From: Klebsormidium nitens
Lineage: Eukaryota; Streptophyta; Klebsormidiophyceae; Klebsormidiales; Klebsormidiaceae
Direction of reading: 5' to 3'
Length of the DNA stretch: 30,007 bases
NCBI GenBank assembly: GCA_000708835.1
Contig: DF237724.1
Span: 1-30,007 of the forward strand
This document shows, piece after piece, positions 19,301 to 29,885 of this stretch. Below the pieces are notes generated by a model. That model did not search any database. It had not been told where the DNA came from and saw only the letters and a list, made by a program, of their open reading frames with translations. The position numbers and the translations under genes were made by a program. Each line of letters begins with the position of its first letter. The stretch's first letter is position 1.

Positions 19301-22300
19301 GATATTATTGGATAAGGAAACAATACTTCACTCTGGCCCGTACAAAATGAGATTGACTGGGTCGCGCTACAAGCCAAGTGCTCTATGTGGGCAAATCAAA
19401 CTTTTCTTTTGATGACACTGAACACTTTCTCGTCTCCTTTCCGCACAGGACTTCCCCCTAAAGACCCCCGACAGCCCGCCGTCCTCCCCCTTCGAGCGCG
19501 ACCTCTTGGACTACCTAGAAGCCCTCCGGTGGCCCGGCGCGCTTGTCCCCTCCCCAGACGGCACCGACGAGGCGACACGTGTCAACGCCTCCTTCTTCCG
19601 GCGGTTCGACTTCTCGCGCGCGGCGGTCCGGCTGGTGGGGTCAGTGCCTGGGTACCATGGCGGGGCGGCGCTGCGCAAGTGGGGGCACATGAAGATGCGC
19701 GCGGTGCTCGAGGAGGAGGCGTTTGGGGACGACTTCAGGAGGGCGCCGCTCGTGTATCAGGTGAGGCGCCCGCTGGGGCGTTCTTTTGGGTAAAAGGTTT
19801 GCGAGTTTGCTGACTGTGATATTTCATTTTTCATCTTTCGGTTGGTAGACAGCACGTCCAACGAGTGAGCTTTTTGGGAAAAAAAGTTCATTGCATGTTC
19901 CTTCATTTGGGCAGTGGCTCGCGAAGATTGCTCTTGGGATTGACCGTGTATTCTCCGTTGCAAGCCAGGTTGTGTGGTTCGGTCTACCTATTACAACACG
20001 AAGACTTCTAAGTATTTGATGGGAAGTCGAAGATGCTGCTGGCAAAGTAACGCATTGGGTCCCATCATGAATCTGGTTCCAATTTTCAACGCGAGTGTAG
20101 GGCTGGAGTTGACTTCTTTGTGGCTCCTTTTCCGACTCGTCAAGCTTTTACCTTCTGGTCCGATCCTCGAAATCAAGCCGTCTTGCCTCTACTCAAAAGC
20201 TTCATTGGAATCCTTGATGGAAACCCAGAGATGTGTTTTGCAAATTAGTGTGTCCCAGCAATCTGTCGCAACCATTGAGCATTTCCAAGCCAACGCCGGT
20301 GCATTTGGCCTTGGTCGAGTCTTGTCGATGCAACTCGTCTGGAAACGGCCAATCCCTGTGAAGCAGCTTTCTCGCGCCTTCCTGCCGTGGAATTTCTTGC
20401 TCCATCAGATAGTATTTTCAATTGGGTATTGCCGAAAGCGAGACACGGGACAAGCGCACTCTTTCCGACCGACCCCGGACAGCTCACCCCGCTGAGCTTT
20501 ACTTCGTCCTCCTCTCTCACTTCGCCCTCCTGAAATCTCCCCTCTCTTCTTCCAACCCCCTCCTGGTTCTCGCCCGCCGAGATCCCTCCACGAGCGCTGG
20601 AAGGCCGGAATGGCGTTCCTGCCTGAGCCAGGATCGGACGCTTTTCGGACCGCGCTGATGCCTTTTCCCTCCCCTCCTCTACTTTCTCATCGCTGGGCTC
20701 CCTGGACGAGCTGTGAACTTCCAAAGCATTGTCCAGCCTGAGCCACATCCGGACGGCTTTCGGACACTTGCTGATTTTTGCCCCATTTCTCCCTTTCCTA
20801 GTTCTCGTCGCTGGGCTCCCTGGACGAGCGCTGGATGTCCGAATTCTTGGCTAGCCTGAGCAAGGGCCGGACGGCTTCCGGACCGCCGCTTGGTCTGGGA
20901 GAGGTGCGCGTCGTGTGGCCGACAGTAGAGGACGTGCGGCAGTCCATAGAGGGCTACTGCGCGGGGGGCGCAATCCCTGGGCCTGAGAAAAATGTGGCGC
21001 GGCCATGGCTGCAGCGATACTGGTCCAAGTTTCAGGTAAGCAGAAAATGATCAGTGCATTTTTTGATGATGAGTTCCATAGTTCGACTGTTGCCGTATAC
21101 GAGCATAGTGAAAAAATGATGAAGACGATATATCAGCGGTCGGCGCTTCGACTCTGTTGACTTCGAAGATAGAAAGAAGAGCGTACTTGTTTCAGTACCT
21201 CGGCTTTTCAGTCGAGCGGTCGTCACGTACGCTTCTCTGAAGGTGCAGGTAAACTTGAAGCTCTTTCTGATCCTCAACTCACGATCATCCGAAGGGTTCG
21301 CCAAGTGGTTTGTGATCTGTCCCGTAAGTATGAGCCATCAAGCCTCTCGCAAAGTTCAAACTGCTATTCAAGTCGCATCAAGGGAACGTTGCTCCCGTCA
21401 ACGCTGGGGGGAGAGAGAAGCCTTTGGCTGTCCGCTTAGATTTACCGTCATCATTCTTCTCAGGTTCGGGACATCATGGTTTCACACAACAAATAGGTTC
21501 AGATTCTTGCAACGCTTTGCGGAGCGGGCCGCCTGGCGGTGAATGCCGGGCACAGATCTGCAGCCGTCCCAAGGCTACATTGGGTACATCGAACGGCTTG
21601 TTTTTGCAGCCGTCCAGATCCAAATTGCGACACGGACCTGCTCAAGAACGTCCAGCTTACAAATATCCTCTCATGTCTTTCCTGCAGGCGGACCACGCGG
21701 GGCGCGGACGCGTGATGCCGCACATCAAGACGTTCGTGCGGCACCGCGGGAACGACGTCGCGTGGTGCCTGCTCACGAGCGCCAACCTGAGCAAGGCGGC
21801 CTGGGGGTCGCTGCAGAGAAACGATACCCAGCTCATGGTGCGGTCGTACGAGCTGGGGGTACTGTTTGTGCCGTCGCTGGTTGCGCGCTACGGCCTCGGG
21901 GAGCAGTTCTCGTGTACGGACAACGCAGCCGGGGGGGCGGGGCAGAATCTTAGAATTCTAACGCCAGGGGGTAACCGCAAAACCTCTGGCGGGGTTGCTC
22001 AGAAAGCGAGGGTAGAGGAAGTAAAGGAGGGCGGTGAAGTGGGTGCCTGCGAAGGAGAAAGCATTTTTGAGGCTGGCAGTCCGGGCGGGTTTGAAAAGGG
22101 GGGTCCGACAAGTGGAAAGAGAAAACGTACCGGGGAGAGATCCGGGGGCGAAGGATCGGAGACGAGGACCCGGGAAGAAGCAGCGGGAGAGAAAGGCAGG
22201 GCAGAAGGACCAGGGGGAAGGACCGGGGGTGACGCACAAGGGCAGAGAACGGTACGCTTCGTTAGCACTGCCGAGCGGCCGGGCCCGCACGATTCGCAGC

Positions 22301-22809
22301 TGCCGAACAGCGAGCCGTCCGATGGAACGCCGGTGATCGTCCGGCTGCCGATCCCGTACGCACTGCCGCCAGCAAAGTACGGCCCCAAAGGTGAGGCTCT
22401 GAGTCAACATTAATAAACCGCTCTCCCCTGATTAACCTCTTCTTGGACCGTGAATACTCCAGTGAGGCTCTTGGCCTGCTGCTACAACGTGCGAGAAGGC
22501 TTGGCAACGCAAAGACTTGCTGCGGTTTTTGGGAGAGGCCGGAAAAAGGGGGAGACAGGACGATAAGCACAAACGCGGAGAAGGACGGAGATGCACACGT
22601 GAAACCACCTTAACCTCTGGCGCAAAGAGTTCCTTTCAGATTGCAAATTCTCATTGTGGGTTATATCTCGGCTATCTGACCCCAAGTCGTCCACTGCAGA
22701 CCGCCCTTGGGCCGTGGACAGGCAGTACGTCCAACCCGACGTGTACGGAGAAACTTGGCCTCGGACGGTGGTCAAATACGGAGTGAAGCAGGCAGACGAG
22801 GGGGAATGA
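16304..22809 (+). CDS. TDP1: FHA-domain tyrosyl-DNA phosphodiesterase 1 (plant TDP1-beta type)
   Basis: TDP1 hydrolyses 3'-phosphotyrosyl links left by topoisomerase I and cleans other 3' ends in DNA repair. Eight exons (16304-16531, 16724-17536, 17835-18032, 18726-18899, 19449-19760, 20802-21035, 21688-22390, 22700-22809) join in phase to 923 residues. The N-terminal FHA domain (about 35-122) includes LGRELFG and [10 protein letters not shown] and should bind phosphothreonine. Two motifs, [16 protein letters not shown] and [16 protein letters not shown] (about 249-294), resemble UIM/MIU ubiquitin-binding helices. HKN motif 1 is H435, K437, N455 (GTHHSKAM...HTANLI). Motif 2 is H665, K667, N686 (PHIKTF...[13 protein letters not shown]). 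The spacings of 20 and 21 residues match human TDP1. A basic, Gly/Glu-rich insert of roughly 130 residues follows motif 2, before [11 protein letters not shown]. The end reads [12 protein letters not shown]. The start is the first ATG before the FHA fold. Intron 4 has a GC donor. Confidence 0.93.
17600..17688 (+). repeat. Imperfect direct repeat in TDP1 intron 2
   Basis: A segment around GCTTTACTTGG(A/G)AGT(A/G)GACT occurs at about 17600-17623 and again at about 17665-17688, offset 65 bp. Differences are mostly A/G transitions. It is a small local duplication just after the donor side of the intron. Confidence 0.75.
18579..18725 (+). repeat. Duplicated 3' splice-site region in TDP1 intron 3
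   Basis: About 60 bp beginning CATACTCCTGAGAGCTT occur at 18579-18638 and again at 18664-18725, offset 85 bp. Both contain CCAACCACAGCAGA and CGCTCTG or TGCTCTG and end in CAG. The downstream copy ends at the acceptor used for exon 4 (exon starts 18726). The upstream copy keeps several AG dinucleotides and could be an alternative acceptor, but the sequence after it does not encode TDP1. Confidence 0.85.
18900..19448 (+). other. GC-AG intron in TDP1 (intron 4)
   Basis: The donor reads ACCAG|GCAAGC and the acceptor CACAG at 19444-19448. Splicing here gives GLWYQ|DFPLK, matching the conserved GLWMQDFPWK junction of plant TDP1, in phase 0. No GT site nearby yields this join. This is the second GC-AG intron in the window. 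Confidence 0.88.
20567..20884 (+). repeat. Tandem triplication of the TDP1 exon 6 5' end, two decayed copies in intron 5
   Basis: Copies begin at 20567, 20684 and 20802, a regular 117-118 bp period. Each has a pyrimidine tract, the start of exon 6 (around TTCTCGTCGCTGGGCTCC) and a GCCTGAGC...CCGGACG...TTCCGGAC stretch. The last copy is the real exon. In the two upstream copies the acceptor AG is lost (CTAC and CTGG instead of CTAG). The middle copy also has an in-frame TGA after GGACGAG. These are pseudo-exons inside intron 5 (19761-20801). Confidence 0.88.
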
Positions 22810-24398
22810 GAGAAACTGAGCTTACTCGGGGACTGGTTCCATACCGGAAAAAGTGAGGTTTGACGTATTATGCCGTCCGTGGCCGGTGAGTAAGCCCCCA
22901 ACGCCAATCAACAGAAGTAATTCAAATCCGGCGTCAGTTTCACAGTCCTCGGTTGGCCCAGGTTTTCACTCGCAAAGATTTACATCGTCTGTGGTTGCAC
23001 TCCTGCGAGTTTCAATCATGATTGAGTCAAACGATTTAACCGTACTGTTCCACCGTGTTGTTGAGACCGCAGCATGCTCAGGCAAGCAGCAGAAGACCTA
23101 CCGAATTCTCATTCGTTGCCAAACCTTTTATATCATGCTATTGGTGAAGCGCTCATGCTAAGGAAGGCCTATGTAGCGTGCATGCTCATGTCCCGGCCGA
23201 CAACTTGCATAGTATGCATACATATCATGATATGTGCGCGGGATCCGAGTTTGCAAACGTGCGGCGCCGACCGACCCCACCTAGCATGCCAGGACCTGAT
23301 TTGGAAACAGGAGATCGGACAACCATATATAAAATCTGCATGTGAGTTCGTCTCGAAGGACACAGCAGGATCTGCCTTAGTATGATGCAGACGATTACCG
23401 CACCCGACAAGAAGTTGCACATTTGTACAAAGCTGGCCGCCTCGGTCGATGCAGTGCCAATGAAGATGATAGATGCCGGTCGCAAGCATGCTGCTGATCT
23501 ATAAGCAGGCCAGCTGGCGACCAGCGGAAAAACGTTTTTGCAAACAAGTTACTGATTTAATGGTGTTTCGCGCCACGGTGCAAGAACTCCATTCAACGAT
23601 CCGCCTTGCAGCTATGCACGTTATACATGAAAGCATGTCTGCATGACGTGCAAAACTTTTTTGTAAGAATGTACAGGGTTCTCTTATGAGCTACACCAGA
23701 CATAATATGTATAACCGGACTTGCACTCGTGTTAAGCGCGACTCCATTCACTAATACCTTCATCACGACGAGCAGATTGGCCAGCGTTCAAGATGTTAGA
23801 TCGTCACGATTGTCTGGAGTACTGCAGGTTTTGCTGAACCTGCTTTTCCGCCGATCTGAGATTATTCACACTCCACGAGTTGAATTTAAGCCCTCCCCCA
23901 GCAAGTCACCGAGCATGTTGCGGATGAGGGCTCGATTGTCTCGTAGTTTCTTTGCTTTCATCGCAAGCTTTCTTTGATCCCAGATCGCTCCCCTTAATTC
24001 TGATTGATCCGGGAACTTATCGGATCCCGCTTTTGTCCACTCAAGGTCAGTTTGTCCATCTCGCTCTTCCGGCGAGATGGGCAGATTGTACCTGCGTTAA
24101 GGGTAGTTGGGCGTGGTTTGAGACAAGTATGAGTTCTGGATCACGAAATCTCCAAGATCTAAGCTCCACAATACCGGGATCTTTCTGTGGAGTTGTAACC
24201 ACAGTCAAGGTCGAAACGCAGAAGATCCCCTCTCAACCGTGCCTAAAGCCTTCGCGCCTTTCGACACAAACGGCAGCCGGAAGTAAGGGGCGTTACTAGA
24301 CCCATAAACCTTTCGAACTTATCCAGCAAACAGATTAAAGGGTTCGACCTTCACTTACCATCCTTGCTTTTACAGAGTGAGAGACGTGACGGACTCAC
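22810..24398. other. Region between convergent TDP1 and oxygenase genes
   Basis: About 1.6 kb holds the 3' flank of TDP1 (+) and the 3' end of the oxygenase gene (-). The last exon of the oxygenase must lie in this interval, because the exon ending at 24399 stops at a strong donor in phase 2, but I could not identify it. No other coding exon is recognisable. The DNA is more AT-rich than the flanking exons. Confidence 0.55.
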
Positions 24399-27300
24399 CT
24401 TTGCACGCTGTCCCGCAGATGCGCCTCCTCGTCTTCTGTCACTTCCTCCATCAGCAAGTACGCACGGGCCGGATCGAGGCACAGCTTCACCAGCTCCTGA
24501 CACCGCTTACAGCTGCAAACGCACGTGACGGGCATCGCCCAGTTACGCGGCTCGCGAGGTTTCACGCAGACCTCTTCCCGCAGCTCGGCCAGGCAGCCCA
24601 GGCAGAGTTTCACAAACCAGGGCGCGTCCTTTGCGCGCTCGGCCCCTAACCACTCAAAGAGCGGCTCGATTGCTGGAAGCATTGTTTTGCCCATGTCGTG
24701 AAGCCGGGGCTTGGCGAGCAGGTGAGCGACTACCGACTCCATAGTTTCTGGGGGGACTTCGAGACAGTAGAGCGACTCAAGCAACTGGCAGGCCCACTCG
24801 GGGCTCCGCGCTGGGCTTGGATCATACTCCGATCGCGTTGGGGCGTCCTCTTCTACGAGAAGCGTGGTGACTACCGCGTCCTTTAGTAATTCGCAGAAAC
24901 CCTGGGCGGCAGGCAAGAGGTCGCCATCCGTGCGTCCGGGCGGGCGTCCGATCGCTTTCTCGACCGCAATCCGGAAAAGCAGCTCCGTGGCCGAAGTTGT
25001 CGAAATCCTGGCCAAGTTCTTCGTCATTTTCAGTGTCAGCGGCGCCCACTGATCGGGTCCGTAGCGCGCGAGTAAGCTCCGGTGGCGGTCATGTCGTCGA
25101 CGCCGATTTTGAGAGATCGTAACCGTAGTCCGACACTTCACCAGCGAAGCGCTGCCAGAGAATGCGCCAAGTCAACCAATTGACGGCGGCCGCGCACACA
25201 TCGACATGCTCCCAGTCGCTTGCTTCCGCAGCCAATCCGTCCTCGCGCTCTTCGCCCCCGGTCGAAGACTTTGGGCCGAGTCCCGCGGCCGTGCCGTATT
25301 TCGTTGCTAGAGGGGGCTCTTCTTGAGCGGCCCCTTCGCGGTTCGCAAGGGGCGGTGCTATGTCTAGCATGAGCCAGAAGCTGCGTGCCAGGTTGGAAGG
25401 GTGGAAGGAACGTTGAAGCGCGGCTAGAAGCGGCGTGTGGAGGCCCCCCCAGCCGAAGTGGGCCCCGAGCGGAGCCACCACGGGCTCGCCAGGCGCGTGT
25501 GGGCCGCCATAGTTTGAGACAAACGCCTGGAAGCAGCAGGGGGAACGAGAATGAACGGTCGCTGACCTTCTCGTAGGTACAGCAGATGTTGCGGACTCGG
25601 AAGGTGACCAAAGCCTATTTCCATCTCCCAGATCAAGAAGCGTGGTTTTGCCATGAGGAACTTGTGACTGGGAATTTGCATCGTTGAATGGACGATGGGA
25701 AGGCCCGAAAAGTTACGAAGAAGGAGCAATGCGATCTTCACAAAAGCTAGGCCCCTGACGGGTTGGAACGCAGATCCAGTACAGTATCTGCTCCGACGTG
25801 TGTTGGTTAAGAATACTAATGCTCAGGATTTGCATTCTTTTTGTGTCTTCTCAATTTGGCTTTCTTGAAACACTCAAGGCAGCACCCCTACACGAAAGTC
25901 GCAATCGTCATTTCTCACCAGAATTGGATGCTTACCTCTGCATGGTCCTGGGTACCGTGTTGGATGATGAGTTCGGCCAGCTTTCTGGCACAATCTTCGG
26001 AAAGCAACTCCGAGTGTGGGCACAGCGCCTTGAGCGCCCGCGATATTTCGTCTTCGAGGGACACGTGGCCGTGCTTGAGAACGACGACTGTGCTCGCCTC
26101 TCGGGGCGAAAGGGTGCCCGAGCGCATCCCTACGGGCTCGAACGTGCCGGGCCGAGCTCTCAACCTGTCGGAGATTGAGCACGCCTCCTGGGAGAAACCG
26201 GAAACGGAAGACAGGTGAAGCAAAGCACCCTTCTTTCATCCTTGTCGATCAGTTGCAAGTCCTTAAAGTACGGTACCATTCACGAGCATGTTTTCTGATG
26301 CGCTTTAGAAGGATATGCACAGATACGATGAATAGGATACGAAGTTGCCAAATCCAATTTGAATTTGCTTCGGCGAAAGTTTGTTGCTCCTTACCATAAC
26401 GGCCGTGTCTGCATTGTCGGCGCTGATCACCTCCCAGTGATCCCTGTGTAGCCAGAGGATGACTGCTGCCTGGTGGTACCAGCGGTCCTGTTTCACGCCC
26501 TGGTTCCCGGTGTCCTCCCCTGCTTGCACCTTGTCCCAGCCCCGGTGGTCGAGGGCGTCGTTTGGAACGAGCTCTGAGGGAATCGAAGCAGGATAAGTTT
26601 CCGGGTGAACGCGTCTACTCTGCAGGTAGTGTTTGAATAGAAGCTTCATCCGCTGAAATTGCAGGAGAAAGAATGCTGCGATCTTCGCGTTACAGCAGAC
26701 TCTTTATATGATCTGCCCAATGAAAATGCAGCCTTGAGTATTCGTATCACCTCAAACCATCTCTCTTGCGGAACTTCAGTCATCTTCTCGGACACCAATG
26801 ATTTTGAAATATCAATTCTCCTTATGTGGCTATAGAGACGAGCTAGCATTTCAATGATCAGAATACAAATACAGTCCTATCCCAAGTAGATTTGGTTCAA
26901 CACGCTCACCTCTCCGACTGAAGTTGAGCATGTCATATTTGTGCTTTTCCTTGTCGACAGCCACCAGATCGCGCAACTTCGAATAAGTACTTTCTATCCT
27001 GTCATAAGGTTTGTATTCTGAGTTTTCCCATCCCCTTTCGTATTCCCAACCCTCCTCATACTTCTCCAGCGTCCCTAAGTTACAATGGAACGGGGGTGCA
27101 CCCGGGGCCTGAACCACAAGAGCAGACGCCGCTTTTGAACAGGTCAACGTTCGTGGTACTGAATCTTACTTGCAAAAAGTTTTCTTGTGAAAAGCCTGGC
27201 GTAGTGGAATGCCGCGGACATATCGAACTGACCAAGACAACCAGCAGATACTAAGGACATGGTCAAGAGTGGCCAACTATGTACTATTCCAAATGGGAAA

Positions 27301-29097
27301 GCCTCTTCTGATTGGATTCAAGCGCAAGGCGCCCCCACCATCCAAATTTTCAGGGCCACTGCTTTCAGTCTGACAAAAAGCCAAGGAGCAAAGTCGTCCT
27401 CACCTTGGCTGCCTGTAGGAGGACGTCAATGGTGGCCATGTCCGTTCCCCGGAGGCTGTCGAAGGTCAGGCTCTTGCTCGAGTACTGGTGCGCCAAGGGG
27501 ATGACCAGCTTCTGGGGACCGCTCTTATCTCTGCTCCAAGTCTTTATGGCCTTCACAACCTGCTCTGCGGCTTCAGTGTTGTCAGCAGGCAATGGAACGC
27601 GCGTAGATCCCTGCAACGATCCACACTCTCATCACGAAGGGCATCGAGCAAGTTGGAACAGGACGATTGAACGGACCCAAACGATAGCTTTATGTGCTTC
27701 CCTGCCTTGCAACTCTGGTTCGGGTTCTCAGCAAGTCAAGGAAACCTAACCAGGACATCCAAAACAACGACTTCGTAAGGGGTCAACTCGCTTTCAAGCC
27801 CTGACAGGGTTTCTTGAAAGTCAAATGAACATGCAAGGAGTCAGTCAGATGCGTGCCAATCTGTCTCAGATTGCTAGCACATTTGTTGAGCAACGACATG
27901 ATGTTTTATGAAGCAAGCAACCTAAGAACGACAATAAGCTACTTGGATGCCCATACCTGAGCAATCAGGTTATAGATAAGAGCCAGGCGGTACCCTGAGC
28001 GAACTGGACGCAGCTCGTGCTGACAGTCGGCAAAGAAGGCGGCGTAGTGCAGACGATACAGGTCCATGCTGCCGAAATCGATGACAATCTTCTGGTTGGC
28101 GTGGCGAACGACGAGCTCTCCTAAAAGCAGACTTCGAAGGAGTCTAAGGCAAGTAGTGTGGAGCAAAAATAAAGTCCAGAATTTCCCTTCAACAACACAG
28201 CAGTGTTCCTGACACCGGTCTATTAGATGTATAAGAGCAGACAGAATGTTTTGTTGCACGTACAGTCAAAGCAAGTTGCAACATGGGAATCAGGCGAAGA
28301 TCGAGAAAACACGTGATAAAGAACCTTGACCTCAGTCTGCTCACCTCCAGAATGTGCAGAGGGTAGGGCAACCATGGTCCCAAACATGCCTTCCTCTTTC
28401 TCAGTGTCGCGATGAGTCGTGAAGAAGCCCCCAGCCTCATATAAGAGGCACTTGTAGAGGCTTGGGACTACTTTGAGAGTGTCTGGAAGGCGGAGGTCCC
28501 GCTTGACTCTCTCGTCTGTCAGCTGACGAACCTGAGAGTCCCAGTCCGGGCCTGCCAGCCTAAACTCTTGCGGAGACAGCTGCCGGCATTTGCGGACACT
28601 GTCGTCGTAAATGGTCGCTTCCCTGATAGACGAACCAGGGAGAAAACGCCTTAGTATCGAGGCTGCTTGTTGATTCTGCATCCTTCCATCTTGAGGCTAT
28701 CTGTTGATAAAATGGTGATCCTGGTCCAATGCTTCTTCAAGGAGCAATAAGAAGAAACAACCGAAACAAAAAAGTTGTCTCGGGAAGCAATTGTAGGATT
28801 TTCAGATACCTGAGAGAAGCAGTTTGAAGGGTCATTGGATTGCATGTTGGATTGGCAGACAATCGTAAATCTTCTAGAGCATCGGTTGTGGCTACGAGCA
28901 TGAACATAAAGCTTTGAAAGAATGATATTTGAGAAATAAAAAAGAGGATGAAACCCAGCGCACTTAGCTCTGCACCCTCACCTGCGACCGAAAGGTGCTG
29001 GGGGAGATACTTGAGCTAGCTGCTGTGCTTGGTAGGGGAGAAGCGGCAAGCTTATTGGGCCAAGAGCAGGGACCTCCAGTCCTGGAAGGCTAAAGAA
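24399..29097 (-). CDS. 2-oxoglutarate/Fe(II) oxygenase, prolyl 4-hydroxylase-like, both ends incomplete
   Basis: This large oxygenase probably hydroxylates a protein substrate using Fe(II) and 2-oxoglutarate. Exons in transcription order are 29097(or 29089)-28982, 28622-28345, 28120-27957, 27610-27404, 27108-26910, about 26652-26395, 26187-25936 and 25526-24399. The first has LPGLEVPALGPISLPL and APFGRR, joining in phase 2 to EATIYDDSVRKC. The catalytic double-stranded beta helix shows LYKCLLYEAGGFFTTHRDTE (HxD iron ligands) and ADCQHEL (distal His). SGYRLALIYNL supplies the Arg that binds 2-oxoglutarate. A long helical C-terminal region follows (LAHQYSSKSLTFDSLRG, DRWYHQAAVILW). It ends with a Cys cluster, CVCSCKRCQEL, that may bind zinc. 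Two problems remain. The junction into the 26652 exon is phase 1 to phase 0. In the last exon the frame changes between 25089 and 25141 with no intron to explain it. The first and last exons are not resolved. Confidence 0.78.
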
Positions 29098-29300
29098 CTT
29101 GAGCGTGTGGATCACACAGAAGCTCCAGATTGCTTCACATTCTTGAGAGCAGTATGCAAGTCTGTATGATATGGGGCCCCAGAGAGCCTCTTCATCTTCA
29201 AATATCTGGTACTTCTGCGCTTAACTGCAGCAATGAATCTATTCATTTGTTCCAAGCTTTCGAAGCAGATTTGTTGGCTGAGAAACCTTATCAAGCATAC

Positions 29301-29620
29301 CTGAACAGCGGCGCGGTTCTCTCTCTGCAGTCCACACCCGCGGGGCGGCGCGAGTCTCCAATCCCACCCAACTTTCTCGGCCGTCCGATGGGCCGGGGGC
29401 ATCCGAATGCCGTCGATCCGAGATTCGGCTAAAATGTGCTGAAAGTGCCCGGTACGCCCGTGCATCTCATAAGCTATGCGCCGCCGAGTCGGAGTTGCAG
29501 TCAGTATGGACTTGTATCTTGCCACTGGACTGACTCGCGGCAGGAGGGCTGCATTGTGTGGCGCCACGGGCATTGGCGAGCTGGAAGGCGGAAGTGTGCG
29601 CGTCTTCTTTCTGGCAAGAG
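29301..29620 (-). other. Possible upstream exon of the oxygenase gene, unassigned
   Basis: A GC-rich stretch ends at a good minus-strand donor (TTCAG|GTATGC, boundary 29301/29300), right before the first recognised oxygenase exon. All three minus frames are partly open, so the true frame is unclear. One frame ends phase 2 and would read into SLPGLEV through the acceptor at 29090. Another ends phase 0 and would use the acceptor at 29098. No conserved motif decides between them. The opposite strand is also open (29476-29913), so a plus-strand gene cannot be excluded. Confidence 0.4.
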
Positions 29621-29845
29621 GTGAGCAATGCGGCATTTGTTTGCTTTCAAGTCGCTGTCACCAATGGAGAGTCGAGCTATCATTGAAGAGGCTGGTTGTA
29701 ATGCTGGATACTAGTACTGCCAGTGTAGCAAAGTCAAGCGCATTTGTCAGCAGTAGACTACTAAAGTGGAAAGACGTGACACTGGCTGCACTAATGGGGT
29801 CAAACTCCAAGGGCTCTTGTAGCACGCCACTCAGTACACTCCGAG

Positions 29846-29885
29846 TCATTGAGCTGAAGTGGTGGTCCAGGCTTCAGCTCAATGA
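29846..29885. repeat. Perfect 14-bp inverted repeat with 12-nt loop
   Basis: TCATTGAGCTGAAG (29846-29859) and CTTCAGCTCAATGA (29872-29885) are exact reverse complements around the loop TGGTGGTCCAGG. The RNA of either strand would form a stable hairpin. No conserved partner gene or miRNA-length stem (about 21 bp) is visible. Confidence 0.88.

Noticed and set aside
21958-22410. Overlapping minus-strand open frames in the last long TDP1 exon
   Set aside because: They mirror the Gly/Arg/Glu-rich low-complexity insert. The plus strand carries the conserved TDP1 sequence on both sides.
24377-25052. Plus-strand open frames at 24377-24649, 24698-24886 and 24864-25052
   Set aside because: They are antisense to the oxygenase C-terminal exon, which has family-like sequence and a strong donor on the minus strand.
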